Notes: a model not told the origin generated them from the letters alone. DNA of 64,000 nt from Companilactobacillus nodensis DSM 19682 = JCM 14932 = NBRC 107160 (GCF_000615905.1 NZ_BAMN01000002.1:1-64000); one strand, 5' to 3'. Numbered from the stretch's first letter, positions 1 to 9,350 are shown. Made by a program: numbers and translations.

Positions 1-250
1 GTCGTGTCGTCAAAATGTAATATAAGAAAATTCGAAAACGCTATACTTATTTTATATTTAGCGTAAAATATTTTAATGATACAAGTATATTAAAATTCTT
101 TTTATCTAATTAAAATTTATATTTATTGTTAAAATCTCACTGTTATTATTATGATTGGGGTCTTAAAATGTAGATAATAGGATGATATTTATTAAATCTT
201 ATATTGTCTTTGTTTTAACTTGAATTAATTTATTAATTTTATTAATAAAA

Positions 251-298
251 ACAAGTGTAATTTTTTACTATGATATAATTTATTTAACCTGGGGGTGG
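251..298 (+). promoter_or_regulatory. Promoter and RBS of the Mga-like gene
   Basis: An extended -10 (TGATATAAT, 271-279) precedes a G-rich ribosome site (GGGGGTGG, 291-298). No good -35 is visible, which fits an extended -10 promoter. The ribosome site fits a TTG start at 304 better than the GTG at 295, which lies inside it. The rest of 1-250 is very AT-rich and I see no gene in it. Confidence 0.5.
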
Positions 299-303
299 CA
301 TTA

Positions 304-1917
304 TTGGATAGTTTTACTGACTTATTTTTATCTAAATCGGAAATAGAAAAAATTCAATTGTTTAATAAGATCAAATTGATCAGAACTACACAATTGGCTA
401 GTGCCGATTTAATCGGTACATATCGCAACCGCAATATTGTTGTGAAGGACATTAATCTTCGTAAGGCTGCTTATCAAATGAATAAGAGCTACGGAAGTGT
501 CTACAATACTTTCTTAGGTATCCAAGAGGACTTCTACGATATCTTGGGTAAGAAGGATTACTCAGTTGAAGAAATGTTTAATGTGACGCGCGACGGTTAC
601 CATGCTTATTTAACTACTAAGTCTGATGGTTATCTTTTCTTAGATGCAATCGTTAAGGGAAAAGAATCATCATTCAAACAATTCTATACAGATCTTAATA
701 GTAGTAAAGCTACGGTATTGCGTCACTTGAAACCTGTTAGAAGTTATTTAAAACGCTTTGGTGTCCGGATTGCGTATGAACCTATGCGCTTTGTCGGTGA
801 TGAGGAGGCTATTCGTCTCGCAATCGCTGCATTATACTGGAATGCCACAAGAGGATTTGTATGGCCATTTGAGGACTTTACAAAGGAGACTGCCTTTAAG
901 GTAGTTGACATTGCACTCGATAAATATCGTATGAAGCCAACTAATCAAATCACTAAACTATTCTATGCTTATGTAGTTATGTCTCATCTATATCGAATTA
1001 TTGATGGTAACCATATGCAAAACATGGATGCACTTAATGTGATCAATTATCCGTTCCCTAATATCTTTGAAGGTGCAAGTGCCATGCTTGAAGGTGATAC
1101 TGGCAGTGCCAAGATCAGAGAATTGAAACGTGCGATCAAAGAAGACGTTAGTTATGAGGAGCAAATGTTCCAATCGGCTGACTTCTATATTCTATTGATG
1201 TGTGTTCCAACGACCTTTGAGGTTTCGGATGAATATCTTCAATCAGTTTCCAAACAATTGGTCAGATATAATCCATTATTTGCGAACTTCATCGATGACT
1301 TCTTAGAATTGATCCCAATTGATGTTGAACAGACAATTTCAGATATGGCTTTGTCTCACAAAGAATTCTTACGTTACAAATATAATTTAACAACATGTAT
1401 CATTGGTGTCCTGGCACTTGATCGTAACTATATGGAGATCTTGAATCTTTATTCTGGATTCGGTGACGCTATTAGTAAGATCAATGATGAGAATCTTGAG
1501 AGCAAGATCGACTCAACTGTTCAACACTTAATGTTGCGTGACAAGTACAATTCACTTAAAGGGAAGTCAAAAGCTATCTCCGAGGCTATCTATGCCATCG
1601 CTTACCGCTTCTTCTCACTATATAATAAGGATATTCAAGTTAAGATCTACTTAGAATTAGAGTCATTCTTCCTTGTCTATTCTGATCTCTCAGTAACGCT
1701 TCAATCATTGCCATATGCCAAGATCGTCAGTGATCCTAAGGACGCTGACATAATCGTTATAGCTAATAGTGATAATTTACCTGAGGACCAGATGCAAAAG
1801 GATGCCTGTGTCTATCGCTGGATGTATAATGGCGTTGATGGACAAATGGGTGGCCTATTAAATCTTATCTATAAAATCTGGACTGAAGAGAAAGTTTCAC
1901 AAAATCCGGATCTTTAG
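304..1917 (+). CDS. Mga-like helix-turn-helix transcriptional regulator
   Basis: This is a cytoplasmic DNA-binding regulator of the Mga/AtxA/PRD class, 537 residues from the TTG at 304. The N-terminal 60 residues resemble the HTH_Mga domain and a second helix-turn-helix-like segment follows to about residue 150 (KATVLRHLKPVRSYL). The middle is helical and PRD-like. The last 80 residues (DPKDADIIVIANSD) look like the EIIB-like fold seen at the C-terminus of Mga proteins. Family members respond to sugar-PTS phosphorylation and activate surface or transport genes; which genes this one controls is not visible. It is monocistronic, and the next transcript has its own promoter at 1929. The TTG start is chosen because of its spacing to the G-rich ribosome site. 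Confidence 0.8.
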   Translation: MDSFTDLFLSKSEIEKIQLFNKIKLIRTTQLASADLIGTYRNRNIVVKDINLRKAAYQMNKSYGSVYNTFLGIQEDFYDILGKKDYSVEEMFNVTRDGYHAYLTTKSDGYLFLDAIVKGKESSFKQFYTDLNSSKATVLRHLKPVRSYLKRFGVRIAYEPMRFVGDEEAIRLAIAALYWNATRGFVWPFEDFTKETAFKVVDIALDKYRMKPTNQITKLFYAYVVMSHLYRIIDGNHMQNMDALNVINYPFPNIFEGASAMLEGDTGSAKIRELKRAIKEDVSYEEQMFQSADFYILLMCVPTTFEVSDEYLQSVSKQLVRYNPLFANFIDDFLELIPIDVEQTISDMALSHKEFLRYKYNLTTCIIGVLALDRNYMEILNLYSGFGDAISKINDENLESKIDSTVQHLMLRDKYNSLKGKSKAISEAIYAIAYRFFSLYNKDIQVKIYLELESFFLVYSDLSVTLQSLPYAKIVSDPKDADIIVIANSDNLPEDQMQKDACVYRWMYNGVDGQMGGLLNLIYKIWTEEKVSQNPDL

Positions 1918-1928
1918 TTTCATTATGG

Positions 1929-1957
1929 TTGCTTTTTTTCTGAAAACATATTATGAT
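1929..1957 (+). promoter_or_regulatory. Promoter of the structured RNA
   Basis: TTGCTT (1929-1934) and TATGAT (1952-1957) are separated by exactly 17 bp. Transcription would start near 1964, immediately before the hairpin-rich segment. Confidence 0.55.
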
Positions 1958-1963
1958 GTATCT

Positions 1964-2133
1964 CGTGCGATGAGTCGAGAGCCGTCGAATTTGGACGGCA
2001 CTTATTAGGTAGGGTATCAAGCAACACTCGCAGGATTAGTGAGCGATATCTTCAGAAATTGTGTGAACCGATTTCTGGTTACTCATTAGAGTACTACCGT
2101 TTAAACCATGGTTGATTATGCCATGGTTTTTTT
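1964..2133 (+). ncRNA. Structured RNA ending in an intrinsic terminator (riboswitch-like leader or sRNA)
   Basis: About 170 nt between a promoter and a terminator. A hairpin GCCGTC/GACGGC (1981-1999) is followed by a three-way multibranch domain. GGTAG (2009-2013) pairs with CTACC (2094-2098) and encloses three helices: GGTATC/GATATC (2013-2050), CAGAAAT/ATTTCTG (2053-2077) and TACTC/GAGTA (2080-2093). The terminator is AACCATGG/CCATGGTT plus a T-run (2104-2133). The MFS gene starts 42 bp later, so this is either a terminating 5' leader controlling that transporter or a free sRNA. I do not recognise a known riboswitch class in it. Confidence 0.55.
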
Positions 2134-2175
2134 ATTGCTAAAAATATTAAAAAATTTATCGAAGAGGTGAAAAAG

Positions 2176-3371
2176 ATGCGTGCTCAAAGAATTTGGTTAT
2201 TGATATTGAACATTACTTTTAATATGGTGATGGGATTTATTTTACCGGTCAATACGATTTTTATTCATAAGAACTTACATGAATCATTAACAACTGCTGG
2301 ATTGGCTTGATGGCTTATTCGGTCTTAATGATGGTCGGAAATGCGATCGGTGGTGTGATGTTTGATCGTTTCTCCAGACGTGGAACTTTGTATATCGGCT
2401 ACTTGATTGCGATTGTGTCATTGGTCTTCATGTCGTTTCATCATGTATGGCCCACATATGCGTTCATGCTAGTTATTTTAGGATTTGGAATGGGTCTGTC
2501 GTATACAGCGATTAATGCTTATACAGCCTTTGTGGCGGAACAAATGGTAGGAGATAGCCGAACTATATTTAATATAATGTATTTGGCTGCGAATGTTGGT
2601 ATCGCAATTGGTTCAACTGCAGTTGGATTTATATTTAAGCTCAGCATCTTTTTTACTTTCTTTATTCCAGTTTTGTTATTCTTACTATGTATTATTATTT
2701 TGATATTTAGAGGAAGTGTCCTTGATCAAACTAATGAGGAAGAACTTGAGAGAGGCTCTCGTCAAAAATACGTTAGTTCTGATGTTGAAGATCCTAAAAT
2801 TAAGATCGGTGCGAGCAGATTTAAATTTAATTTGATCATCATCTGCTTGTCGATTTTTGTTGTTTGGTTAGGATATTCTCAATGGGACAGCAATATTTCG
2901 ATCTATATGATCGACAATGGCTTCTCAACACGTCAATTTGGACTTGTCTTCACATTTAATGCTGTATCACTACTCATTATTCAACCAATAATGAATCGTG
3001 TTGCATCGAGAGTATTTAAGCTTTTGAAGCACCAGATCTTTGTGGGAACAATCATCATGGGCTTATCATTTACTCTGTTACCAGGTGCCAAAACCTACGC
3101 CATGTATATTTTGAGTATGTTGATACTAACAATTGGTGAATCAATCGTCTTCCCAACGATTCCAGCCTTGTTGAGTAAAATGTCAACGAACAAGAATCGT
3201 GGAACATTCCAAAGCTTCTATAGTATCTTCGGATCATTAGGCCGTGCTTTGGGACCTTATGTTGGTAGTTTGGTTATTACAGTAATGTCATTTGCGCATC
3301 TGTTTATTGCGATTACAATCATGATGATCGTTGTAGCATTTGCTATGGAGAGTGTTAAGGAATTAGATTAG
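2176..3371 (+). pseudogene. MFS transporter, interrupted by a one-base frameshift
   Basis: A 12-helix major facilitator superfamily permease in the plasma membrane, probably a drug or metabolite exporter; the substrate is unknown. Translation from the ATG at 2176 (ribosome site GAAGAGGTG) gives the first membrane helix and stops at a TGA at 2308-2310. The rest of the protein continues in another frame from 2310 and contains the helix 2-3 motif G-G-V-M-F-D-R-F-S-R-R. Restoring one T in GCTTGATG (GCT TTG ATG) rejoins the frames as GLALMAYSV, the expected family sequence. The full product would be about 398 residues. The deletion lies in a short T-run, so it may be a sequencing error and not true decay. 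It lies downstream of the structured RNA. Confidence 0.75.
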
Positions 3372-3389
3372 AGAGAGTGGAATAAGGGC

Positions 3390-3472
3390 GGTAGACCTTG
3401 AGCATTGCCTAGGATAACGTGTGTGACACGAAGTGACGCATTCGTTATTCGTAGCAAGCGCAGAGGTTTGCC
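3390..3472. repeat. Imperfect intergenic palindrome
   Basis: GGTAGACCT (3390-3398) pairs with AGGTTTGCC (3464-3472), and ATAACG (3414-3419) pairs with CGTTAT (3443-3448), with TGC/GCA between them. The result is a single long imperfect hairpin filling the gap between the MFS gene and the hydrolase. It is more GC-rich than its surroundings and lacks a T-run, so it is not an ordinary terminator. It may be a dispersed palindromic repeat. Confidence 0.4.
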
Positions 3473-3531
3473 TTATGGAACTCGTTTAGAGCGTGTCGCA
3501 AACAAGCTTTGAAACACAAAGGAGAAAAACA

Positions 3532-4437
3532 ATGACGATTATAATTTCAATCATAATCATAGTGTTACTTCTGGTCGTTCTAATTCTGAACGCTCTTTTT
3601 TTATATCTTCAAAAGCGTGGTTCGAAGGCTCTGGGCGGTACTGCACCACAAATAAAGCGTGATCCGGGTCTTGATGAACGAACGGCTGAGTTCTTGAAGT
3701 TAAAAAAAGAGACTTGGACGATCAAATCAAAATTCAATGATAATAAATTAGTTGGCTGGTTTACTGAGAATGACTCAGATACAACAGTTATTTTGGTTCA
3801 TGGCTTCGCAGTTGATCATACGTCACTAGACATTCACGCCCAATTGTTCAATCATCTAGGTTATAATGTCTTGCAGATCGACAATCAAGCTGCTGGTCAG
3901 AGTGAAGGTAAGTACATGGGATATGGTTATATTGAGAGTCGTGACTTGCTTGATTGGATCGATGAATTACTAAAGCATCGTGCAAATGATAAAATTATCT
4001 TGTTTGGCGCTTCAATGGGAGCAGCTACAGTCATGTTGACATCTGGTGAGTCATTACCGGATAATGTGAGAGCAATCATCGAAGATTCTGGATACACAAG
4101 TGTCGAGGATATTCTTAGCTATCACTGTCAGAAGCGCTATAAGATCAAGGGAAGAGTAATGATCAAAGGTGCTTCTATGATCTCAAAGTTCAGGGCAGGA
4201 TTTTTTTATGGTCAAGCGGACTGTCAAAAGGCGTTGGCCAAAAATCATGTGCCAGTATTATTCATGCATGGAAAAAATGACTTTACGGTTCCCATCGAGA
4301 TGGAGAAAAAGTTATCCACCTGTGGAAACTTTTCGAGAATGGTCTATGATAGTTTAGGTGTTCATATCAGAAGTTATTATGTTGATTCAATTAAATACCA
4401 AAAAACTGTGGAAAACTTTTTAGCACGTTATCTTTAG
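3532..4437 (+). CDS. Membrane-anchored alpha/beta hydrolase
   Basis: A 301-residue serine hydrolase with one N-terminal membrane helix (about residues 3-25), so the catalytic domain is probably extracellular. The oxyanion region HGFAVDH, the nucleophile elbow G-A-S-M-G and an acid loop (HGKNDFTVP) are present; the catalytic His is probably in LGVHIRSY near the end. It resembles the YqkD/YjfP-like group. The start is the ATG at 3532 behind AAAGGAG; an upstream in-frame GTG at 3493 lacks a ribosome site. The substrate is unknown. The next gene starts 9 bp later behind GGAGG, so they may be cotranscribed. Confidence 0.75.
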   Translation: MTIIISIIIIVLLLVVLILNALFLYLQKRGSKALGGTAPQIKRDPGLDERTAEFLKLKKETWTIKSKFNDNKLVGWFTENDSDTTVILVHGFAVDHTSLDIHAQLFNHLGYNVLQIDNQAAGQSEGKYMGYGYIESRDLLDWIDELLKHRANDKIILFGASMGAATVMLTSGESLPDNVRAIIEDSGYTSVEDILSYHCQKRYKIKGRVMIKGASMISKFRAGFFYGQADCQKALAKNHVPVLFMHGKNDFTVPIEMEKKLSTCGNFSRMVYDSLGVHIRSYYVDSIKYQKTVENFLARYL

Positions 4438-4446
4438 GAGGAAATT

Positions 4447-4929
4447 ATGAAAATTCAAATCAAGGATTTTATTGAAAAAGTTACTGAAGGAACTTTTAAT
4501 CAAACTAGTTTAGAGATCAGCAAGGATGATTTATTGCAGGCATCTCCTTGGGCATTGAACAAAGCTAAGGAACAAATGGATAAGGATCTTTCTGAGAACA
4601 AATTATCTCAAGTGATGATCCATGTGGTTGATGCAGAATTCCCAATCGATTTTTATGTTGAATCTGGTGTGATCAATTTGCCATTTGATGATGCTAAAAA
4701 AGTTACACACTTCTTCGATGACGATGCTGAAGTTGAAACAAAATTCTATCTTTCAACTCGTTGTGATTATTTGAATGCTTCAAAATTTCATATTGATTTA
4801 ATCTCAGAAAATGAATTAAATGATACAGAAATTACACAAACTATGAGTATAATGAAAAAGAACTATGAAACTTCTGTTGAAAATTTCAACAACAAAGATG
4901 AAGATGAGGCAGAAAAGAAAGAAGATTAA
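4447..4929 (+). CDS. Acidic hypothetical protein
   Basis: 160 residues, no signal peptide or membrane helix, and a strongly charged acidic tail (NNKDEDEAEKKED). I do not recognise the family. The segment EFPIDFYVESGVINLPFDDAKKV suggests a small mixed alpha/beta domain. It has a good ribosome site (TTAGGAGG) and lies between the hydrolase (9 bp) and the TSUP permease (2 bp), so it is probably translated as part of that operon. Confidence 0.6.
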   Translation: MKIQIKDFIEKVTEGTFNQTSLEISKDDLLQASPWALNKAKEQMDKDLSENKLSQVMIHVVDAEFPIDFYVESGVINLPFDDAKKVTHFFDDDAEVETKFYLSTRCDYLNASKFHIDLISENELNDTEITQTMSIMKKNYETSVENFNNKDEDEAEKKED

Positions 4930-4931
4930 TT

Positions 4932-5774
4932 ATGAATTCAATGTTGCTACTATTAGTTATGGGAATAGCAGCAGGTTGTCTTGGTGCCATTTTGGGTATT
5001 GGTGGAGGGATGATCATCACGCCAGTTTTGACGATTATGATGGGTCTTGATATCAAGTATGCGATCGGTGCCAGTATTATCTCTGTTATTGCTACGAGTT
5101 CAGGATCAACTATCGCTTATTTGAAGGACGACATGCTTAATCTGCGTGTAGCGATGTTCTTGGAAATTGCGACGACGATCGGTGCCATTATGGGTGCGTT
5201 GCTGGTAGGTGTCTTCTCCAGTACCTTCCTGTATGTTCTATTTGGATTCTTCCTATTGTATTCAACGTATAATATGATCCGTAAGTTGATGGATAAGAAG
5301 GGTGAGTCAATTTATACCGGCGATGACAAGATCGTTGCCAAACTTAATCTGGCCAGCACTTATTATGATAAAGCTGAACAAAAACAAGTTGATTACTCAA
5401 TGAAAAATGTTCCTGGCGGTTTTATCATGATGTGGGCCGCTGGTCTTGCCAGTGGATTATTAGGTATTGGTAGTGGTGCCTTCAAAGTTATCGCTATGGA
5501 TACGATCATGAAGATGCCACTCAAACCTTCCAGTGCAACTAGTAACTTGATGATGGGTGTTACAGCTGCTGCGAGTGCAACAGTTTACTTCTTTAATGGT
5601 TCGATCAGACCGGATATTGCCGGACCTTTGGCAATTGGTGTTTTGATCGGTGCCTTGGTCGGTGCACGTGTCATGCAAGTATTGAAGCCTAGGATTATTA
5701 GAATGATTTTTATTCCTATTATCTTATACATGGGAGTACAAATGGTTCTTAAAGGATTTGGGGTGAACTTCTAA
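4932..5774 (+). CDS. TSUP (TauE/SafE) family permease
   Basis: 280 residues, mostly membrane helices, with the two characteristic glycine-rich halves: an N-terminal repeat (GCLGAILGIGGGMIITPVL) and a C-terminal repeat (ASGLLGIGSGAFKVIAM). The family exports or imports sulfite, sulfonates or other small organic anions; the substrate cannot be told from sequence. Its stop overlaps the start of the DUF1634 gene (TAATG, 5772-5776). The TSUP-DUF1634 pairing recurs in Firmicutes and suggests a two-part membrane complex. Confidence 0.85.
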   Translation: MNSMLLLLVMGIAAGCLGAILGIGGGMIITPVLTIMMGLDIKYAIGASIISVIATSSGSTIAYLKDDMLNLRVAMFLEIATTIGAIMGALLVGVFSSTFLYVLFGFFLLYSTYNMIRKLMDKKGESIYTGDDKIVAKLNLASTYYDKAEQKQVDYSMKNVPGGFIMMWAAGLASGLLGIGSGAFKVIAMDTIMKMPLKPSSATSNLMMGVTAAASATVYFFNGSIRPDIAGPLAIGVLIGALVGARVMQVLKPRIIRMIFIPIILYMGVQMVLKGFGVNF

Positions 5775-6157
5775 TGCCTGATAAAAAAACAGATGCTAAA
5801 TCAATGCATGAGGAAACGCGCCAGGTTGAATTGGTGATCGGTAAGATTCTTCGTATCGGCGTTATAACTTCCGCAATTGTAGTCATGATTGGAATTATCA
5901 TGTACTTTATCAATGGTGGCGGTGGTTATACTGATGGTTTTCCGAAGCGATTCGCGGATATTTTCGCCGGTATTGCGGCGGGTAAGTCATATGCAGTCAT
6001 TATGTTGGGAATTTTCCTACTGATCCTAACACCAGTTCTGCGTGTTGTAGTTTCCATTTATGCCTTCTATAAGGAACATGATAATTTATACGTTATTATT
6101 ACAACTGTTGTTTTAATTATTTTGATATTTGCCATGTTGATGGGATATCGCAGTTGA
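5774..6157 (+). CDS. DUF1634 family membrane protein
   Basis: 127 residues with three predicted membrane helices (roughly 30-50, 75-95 and 102-122). DUF1634 proteins are commonly encoded directly after a TSUP permease, as here, and are presumed accessory subunits. Translation is coupled to the permease by the one-base TAATG overlap. A terminator follows at 6163-6186. Confidence 0.8.
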   Translation: MPDKKTDAKSMHEETRQVELVIGKILRIGVITSAIVVMIGIIMYFINGGGGYTDGFPKRFADIFAGIAAGKSYAVIMLGIFLLILTPVLRVVVSIYAFYKEHDNLYVIITTVVLIILIFAMLMGYRS

Positions 6158-6162
6158 TTAAG

Positions 6163-6186
6163 AGATCTCGCGAGAGGTCTTTTTTC
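6163..6186 (+). terminator. Terminator after the TSUP/DUF1634 operon
   Basis: AGATCTC (6163-6169) pairs with GAGGTCT (6174-6180, one G-U) and is followed by a T-run. Confidence 0.7.
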
Positions 6187-6268
6187 TTTGGCTAATTTTT
6201 GAAGACAAGTACGAACGTCTGTTTTATAATGTTAAGTGATTTGTAATTTGTCCAGAAAGGAGTTCGTT

Positions 6269-8656
6269 ATGGCGACACGTGTTGGTATCAGACAATTAGT
6301 TGAATTTGTCTTACGCAAAGGCGACTTGGTTGAGAGTAAGGATAGTCAAAATACGGCTCTGGCTGGGGCAAGAATTCATCGAAAGCTCCAAAGTGGTCGT
6401 TCCAGTGACTATGAAAGTGAAGTTTATCTAAAAAAAGTTGTGACAATGAACGGTCAAGATTATGTTATCTCTGGTCGTGCTGATGGTATCGAAACCAAAG
6501 ACGACGGCTTATTGATCGAAGAGATCAAGACGTCTGACCAAGCGTTTGAAGAAATCTCAGACAATACACACGACCTGTATTGGGGCCAAGTGAAGGTCTA
6601 TGGATATTTGTTGCTACAAGACAATCCTGATTTTGACGAAGTTACCTTGGAATTGACTTATTTTCAAGTTACCAAAGAAAAAATAACGCGAACTAAGGAA
6701 GTCTTCAAGCGAGCTGAGTTAACCAAGTTCTTTAATGATTTGATCAAAGAATATGAATATTGGTTAACATTGCGAGCTGATATGCGACGAGATCGCAATG
6801 ACTCCATTAAGGAATTACCGTTTCCATTCCCTGAATTTAGAACTGGTCAGCATGAGATGGCCGGTGCGGTTTATAAGGCAATTAGTCTGCAAAAGCGCTT
6901 ATTCATTGAGGCACCAACGGGAACGGGGAAGACGATATCAACGCTATTTCCAGCGGTCAAAGCGATGGGTGAGGACAAAATCGAACGATTATTTTATTTA
7001 ACAGCTAAACAAAGCACTCGCCATGTTGCTGAAGAGGCGATTGCTATGATGGCTAAAGATGGTCTGAAGCTTAAGAGTATTACACTCACCGCCAAAGATA
7101 AAATTCGTTTTCCTGAAGAACAAGACGTTGCTCCGGAGGATAATCCGTACATGGTCGGTTACTATGATCGGCTAAAGCCAGCATTGAAAGATTTGTTGAC
7201 ACATGAAGAGTTGATAACCAAAACTGTTATCGAAGAATATGCACACAAGCACACAGTTGATCCATTTGAATTTTCGTTAGACACATCGCTATTTTGTGAT
7301 GTGATTATTTGTGACTACAATTATTTGTTTGATCCACTAGTTTATCTGCAACGGTTCTTTACTGAGCGTAATTTGGAAAACTTCTTCCTGATCGATGAGG
7401 TTCACAACTTGGTCAGTCGTTCGCGTGATATGTATTCAGCGACGATCTCTAATGCTGCCATAACGCCGTTATTAAAAAAAGCAAAAACAATTAAGACTCA
7501 ACCTAGTGAAGATTTACAAAAAGAATTGAAAAAAGTTCGTCGTGGGTTCAAGCGTCTGTCTGATTCATTAGAGGAAGAACAATTGACTGAACAGATGTCG
7601 CCAGATCCACCAGAATCACTACTGCGTGTTCTACGAAAGTTCACTGATTTCATAACTGATTGGATGGCACAACAAAAACCGTCAGACTTTCTTACTTCAG
7701 TGCAGGATTTCTTTTTTGACTGCTTAACTTTTGTTAAGATCGGTAATCTCTATGATGATAGTTACCAGACTAGGATTGTGATTGAGAATAGAACTGTCAC
7801 AGTAAAACAATTGTGTCTTGATCCAAGCGACTTCATTGATAAGTCCTTGAATATGGGTGCGGGTGCGATTCTTTTCTCAGCCACATTGTCACCGATGTCG
7901 TATTATCAAAACGTCTTAGGTGGCTTGGACAATAGTCTGGCCTATCAATTACCATCACCATTTCCACCCAAACATCAGGCAATCCTGGTGACTCAGTATA
8001 TCAGAACGACTTATCGTGAAAGGGAGAATAGTGAATCAGCGATAGTTGCGAGTCTATATACGTTGATCAATGCCAAGAAGGGAAATTATTTGTTTTTCTT
8101 TCCATCGTATGGTTATTTGCAGCAGATCAAAGAGGCCTTTGAGGCCGTTCATCCAGGCGTTAAGACCACAGTTCAGGCTCCGGCAATGAATAATGAAGAA
8201 CGAGAGTCTTTTTTAGATCAATTTCAAAAGGATCCTGACGAGACGTTGGTCGGTTTTTGTGTTCTTGGCGGGATCTTTTCTGAAGGAATCGACTTGCGAG
8301 GAGACCGGTTGATCGGTGTTGCTATTGTCAGCGTCGGTCTACCGGGACTTAGTCCAGAGAATAATTTGATCAAGGATTATTATGACAAAGAAAATGGCAA
8401 GGGCTTTGCCTATGCTTATCAGTTGCCAGGGATGAATAATGTCTTACAAGCTGCCGGTAGATTGATTCGCAGCAGTCATGATACGGGAATAATTTTGTTA
8501 CTCGATCAGCGCTTCGCCAGTCGCAGGTACACAGAATTGTTCCCACCGCATTGGCAGTACTATCAACGAATTAGAACTCTTGATCAATTGAGTGCAACGA
8601 TAGATAATTTTTGGAACCAGACGGAGGATACAAATGAAAACAAAGCTGACTCGTAA
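6269..8656 (+). CDS. Nuclease-helicase: Cas4/RecB-like N-terminus fused to an XPD/DinG-type helicase
   Basis: A 795-residue DNA enzyme. Residues about 65-95 carry a PD-(D/E)XK-like pattern (GRADGI, then IEEIKT), the Cas4/RecB nuclease signature. An SF2 Rad3/XPD helicase follows: Walker A APTGTGKT near 214, DEVH near 375 and motif VI QAAGRLIRS near 728. In XPD-type relatives, four cysteines in the stretch equivalent to residues 280-340 bind an iron-sulfur cluster. Here the corresponding places read KIRFPEE, DVAPED, DNPYM and TVDPFEF, without cysteine, so the cluster is probably absent. The start is the ATG at 6269 behind AGAAAGGAG. The 3' end overlaps the MmcB-like gene by 23 bp. A role in repair or defence is likely but not shown. 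Confidence 0.8.
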   Translation: MATRVGIRQLVEFVLRKGDLVESKDSQNTALAGARIHRKLQSGRSSDYESEVYLKKVVTMNGQDYVISGRADGIETKDDGLLIEEIKTSDQAFEEISDNTHDLYWGQVKVYGYLLLQDNPDFDEVTLELTYFQVTKEKITRTKEVFKRAELTKFFNDLIKEYEYWLTLRADMRRDRNDSIKELPFPFPEFRTGQHEMAGAVYKAISLQKRLFIEAPTGTGKTISTLFPAVKAMGEDKIERLFYLTAKQSTRHVAEEAIAMMAKDGLKLKSITLTAKDKIRFPEEQDVAPEDNPYMVGYYDRLKPALKDLLTHEELITKTVIEEYAHKHTVDPFEFSLDTSLFCDVIICDYNYLFDPLVYLQRFFTERNLENFFLIDEVHNLVSRSRDMYSATISNAAITPLLKKAKTIKTQPSEDLQKELKKVRRGFKRLSDSLEEEQLTEQMSPDPPESLLRVLRKFTDFITDWMAQQKPSDFLTSVQDFFFDCLTFVKIGNLYDDSYQTRIVIENRTVTVKQLCLDPSDFIDKSLNMGAGAILFSATLSPMSYYQNVLGGLDNSLAYQLPSPFPPKHQAILVTQYIRTTYRERENSESAIVASLYTLINAKKGNYLFFFPSYGYLQQIKEAFEAVHPGVKTTVQAPAMNNEERESFLDQFQKDPDETLVGFCVLGGIFSEGIDLRGDRLIGVAIVSVGLPGLSPENNLIKDYYDKENGKGFAYAYQLPGMNNVLQAAGRLIRSSHDTGIILLLDQRFASRRYTELFPPHWQYYQRIRTLDQLSATIDNFWNQTEDTNENKADS

Positions 8657-9350
8657 TTTGGAAAGTACCTTGTATCAATATTGTTATGAGCAGGGAGCTT
8701 ATGTGGTGGAAGAGGTGTCGATGCCAGATAAAAAGGGTATCGTCGATACTTTGAGTTACCAGCAATTACCAAATGGTGAAGTGGAGTGGCGTTGTTATGA
8801 ATTAAAAGTTACCAAGTCAGATTTTCATTCCAAAGCTAAGTTGTCATTTATTGGTAATTATAATTATTTTGTTCTGCCACAAAAGTTGTATGAAGAAGTC
8901 CAAGATGAGATTCCGACACATATCGGGGTGATGATCTATCGAGCCTTTGATAAGAAGGCAATTGATCTGGCACCACAGACACTGCGGACACCGGGATTCT
9001 TGACGATTGCTAAAAAGGCTCAATATCAAGATTTGCAAGTGGAAGAAAAGCCGCTCACTGCCCATTTTGTCGCGTCATTGTTCCGTGAAGTTGATAAGGC
9101 TAAGCGAGTTGAAAAGGGACTGCAATTATATTCTGATGATCAGTTGTACAAAGAGATGCGTAAACGCGCCAAAAAAGGTTACGATATTTACAAACCAAAT
9201 CATAATGTCTATGACCGCTTCGTTGATGACATGCAGAGTGATGCTGTGACGGCGTTACAAGAAGAATTGGATGCTCGAAATGCTGAATATCAAGAGTTAA
9301 AACTGCAGTTACAAGCTCTGCAACAACCAGACCTGGAGGATAAAATATGA
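8634..9350 (+). CDS. MmcB-family PD-(D/E)XK DNA repair-like protein
   Basis: 238 residues. The first 110 contain the restriction-endonuclease-like core: GIVDTLSYQ supplies the Asp and CYELKVTKSDF supplies the E-x-K. This matches the MmcB/DUF6 nuclease-like family involved in DNA damage responses. Residues 190-235 form a charged helical or coiled-coil tail. It starts at the ATG at 8634 behind GGAGG, inside the end of the helicase gene, and its stop overlaps the next start (ATGA, 9347-9350). All three genes are therefore translationally coupled and probably work as one unit. Confidence 0.7.
   Translation: MKTKLTRNLESTLYQYCYEQGAYVVEEVSMPDKKGIVDTLSYQQLPNGEVEWRCYELKVTKSDFHSKAKLSFIGNYNYFVLPQKLYEEVQDEIPTHIGVMIYRAFDKKAIDLAPQTLRTPGFLTIAKKAQYQDLQVEEKPLTAHFVASLFREVDKAKRVEKGLQLYSDDQLYKEMRKRAKKGYDIYKPNHNVYDRFVDDMQSDAVTALQEELDARNAEYQELKLQLQALQQPDLEDKI

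Noticed and set aside
1-250. Possible RNA or gene in the first 250 bases
   Set aside because: Only AT-rich sequence with weak palindromes; no stable hairpin, ORF or motif.
2009-2098. tRNA or tRNA-like gene because of the three-armed fold
   Set aside because: The arms do not match tRNA loop consensus (no TTCRA or D-loop GG pattern, wrong arm sizes).
8634-9350. Interpretation of the MmcB-like gene as a restriction enzyme
   Set aside because: No methyltransferase or specificity gene is nearby, and the family pattern fits MmcB-type repair proteins better.
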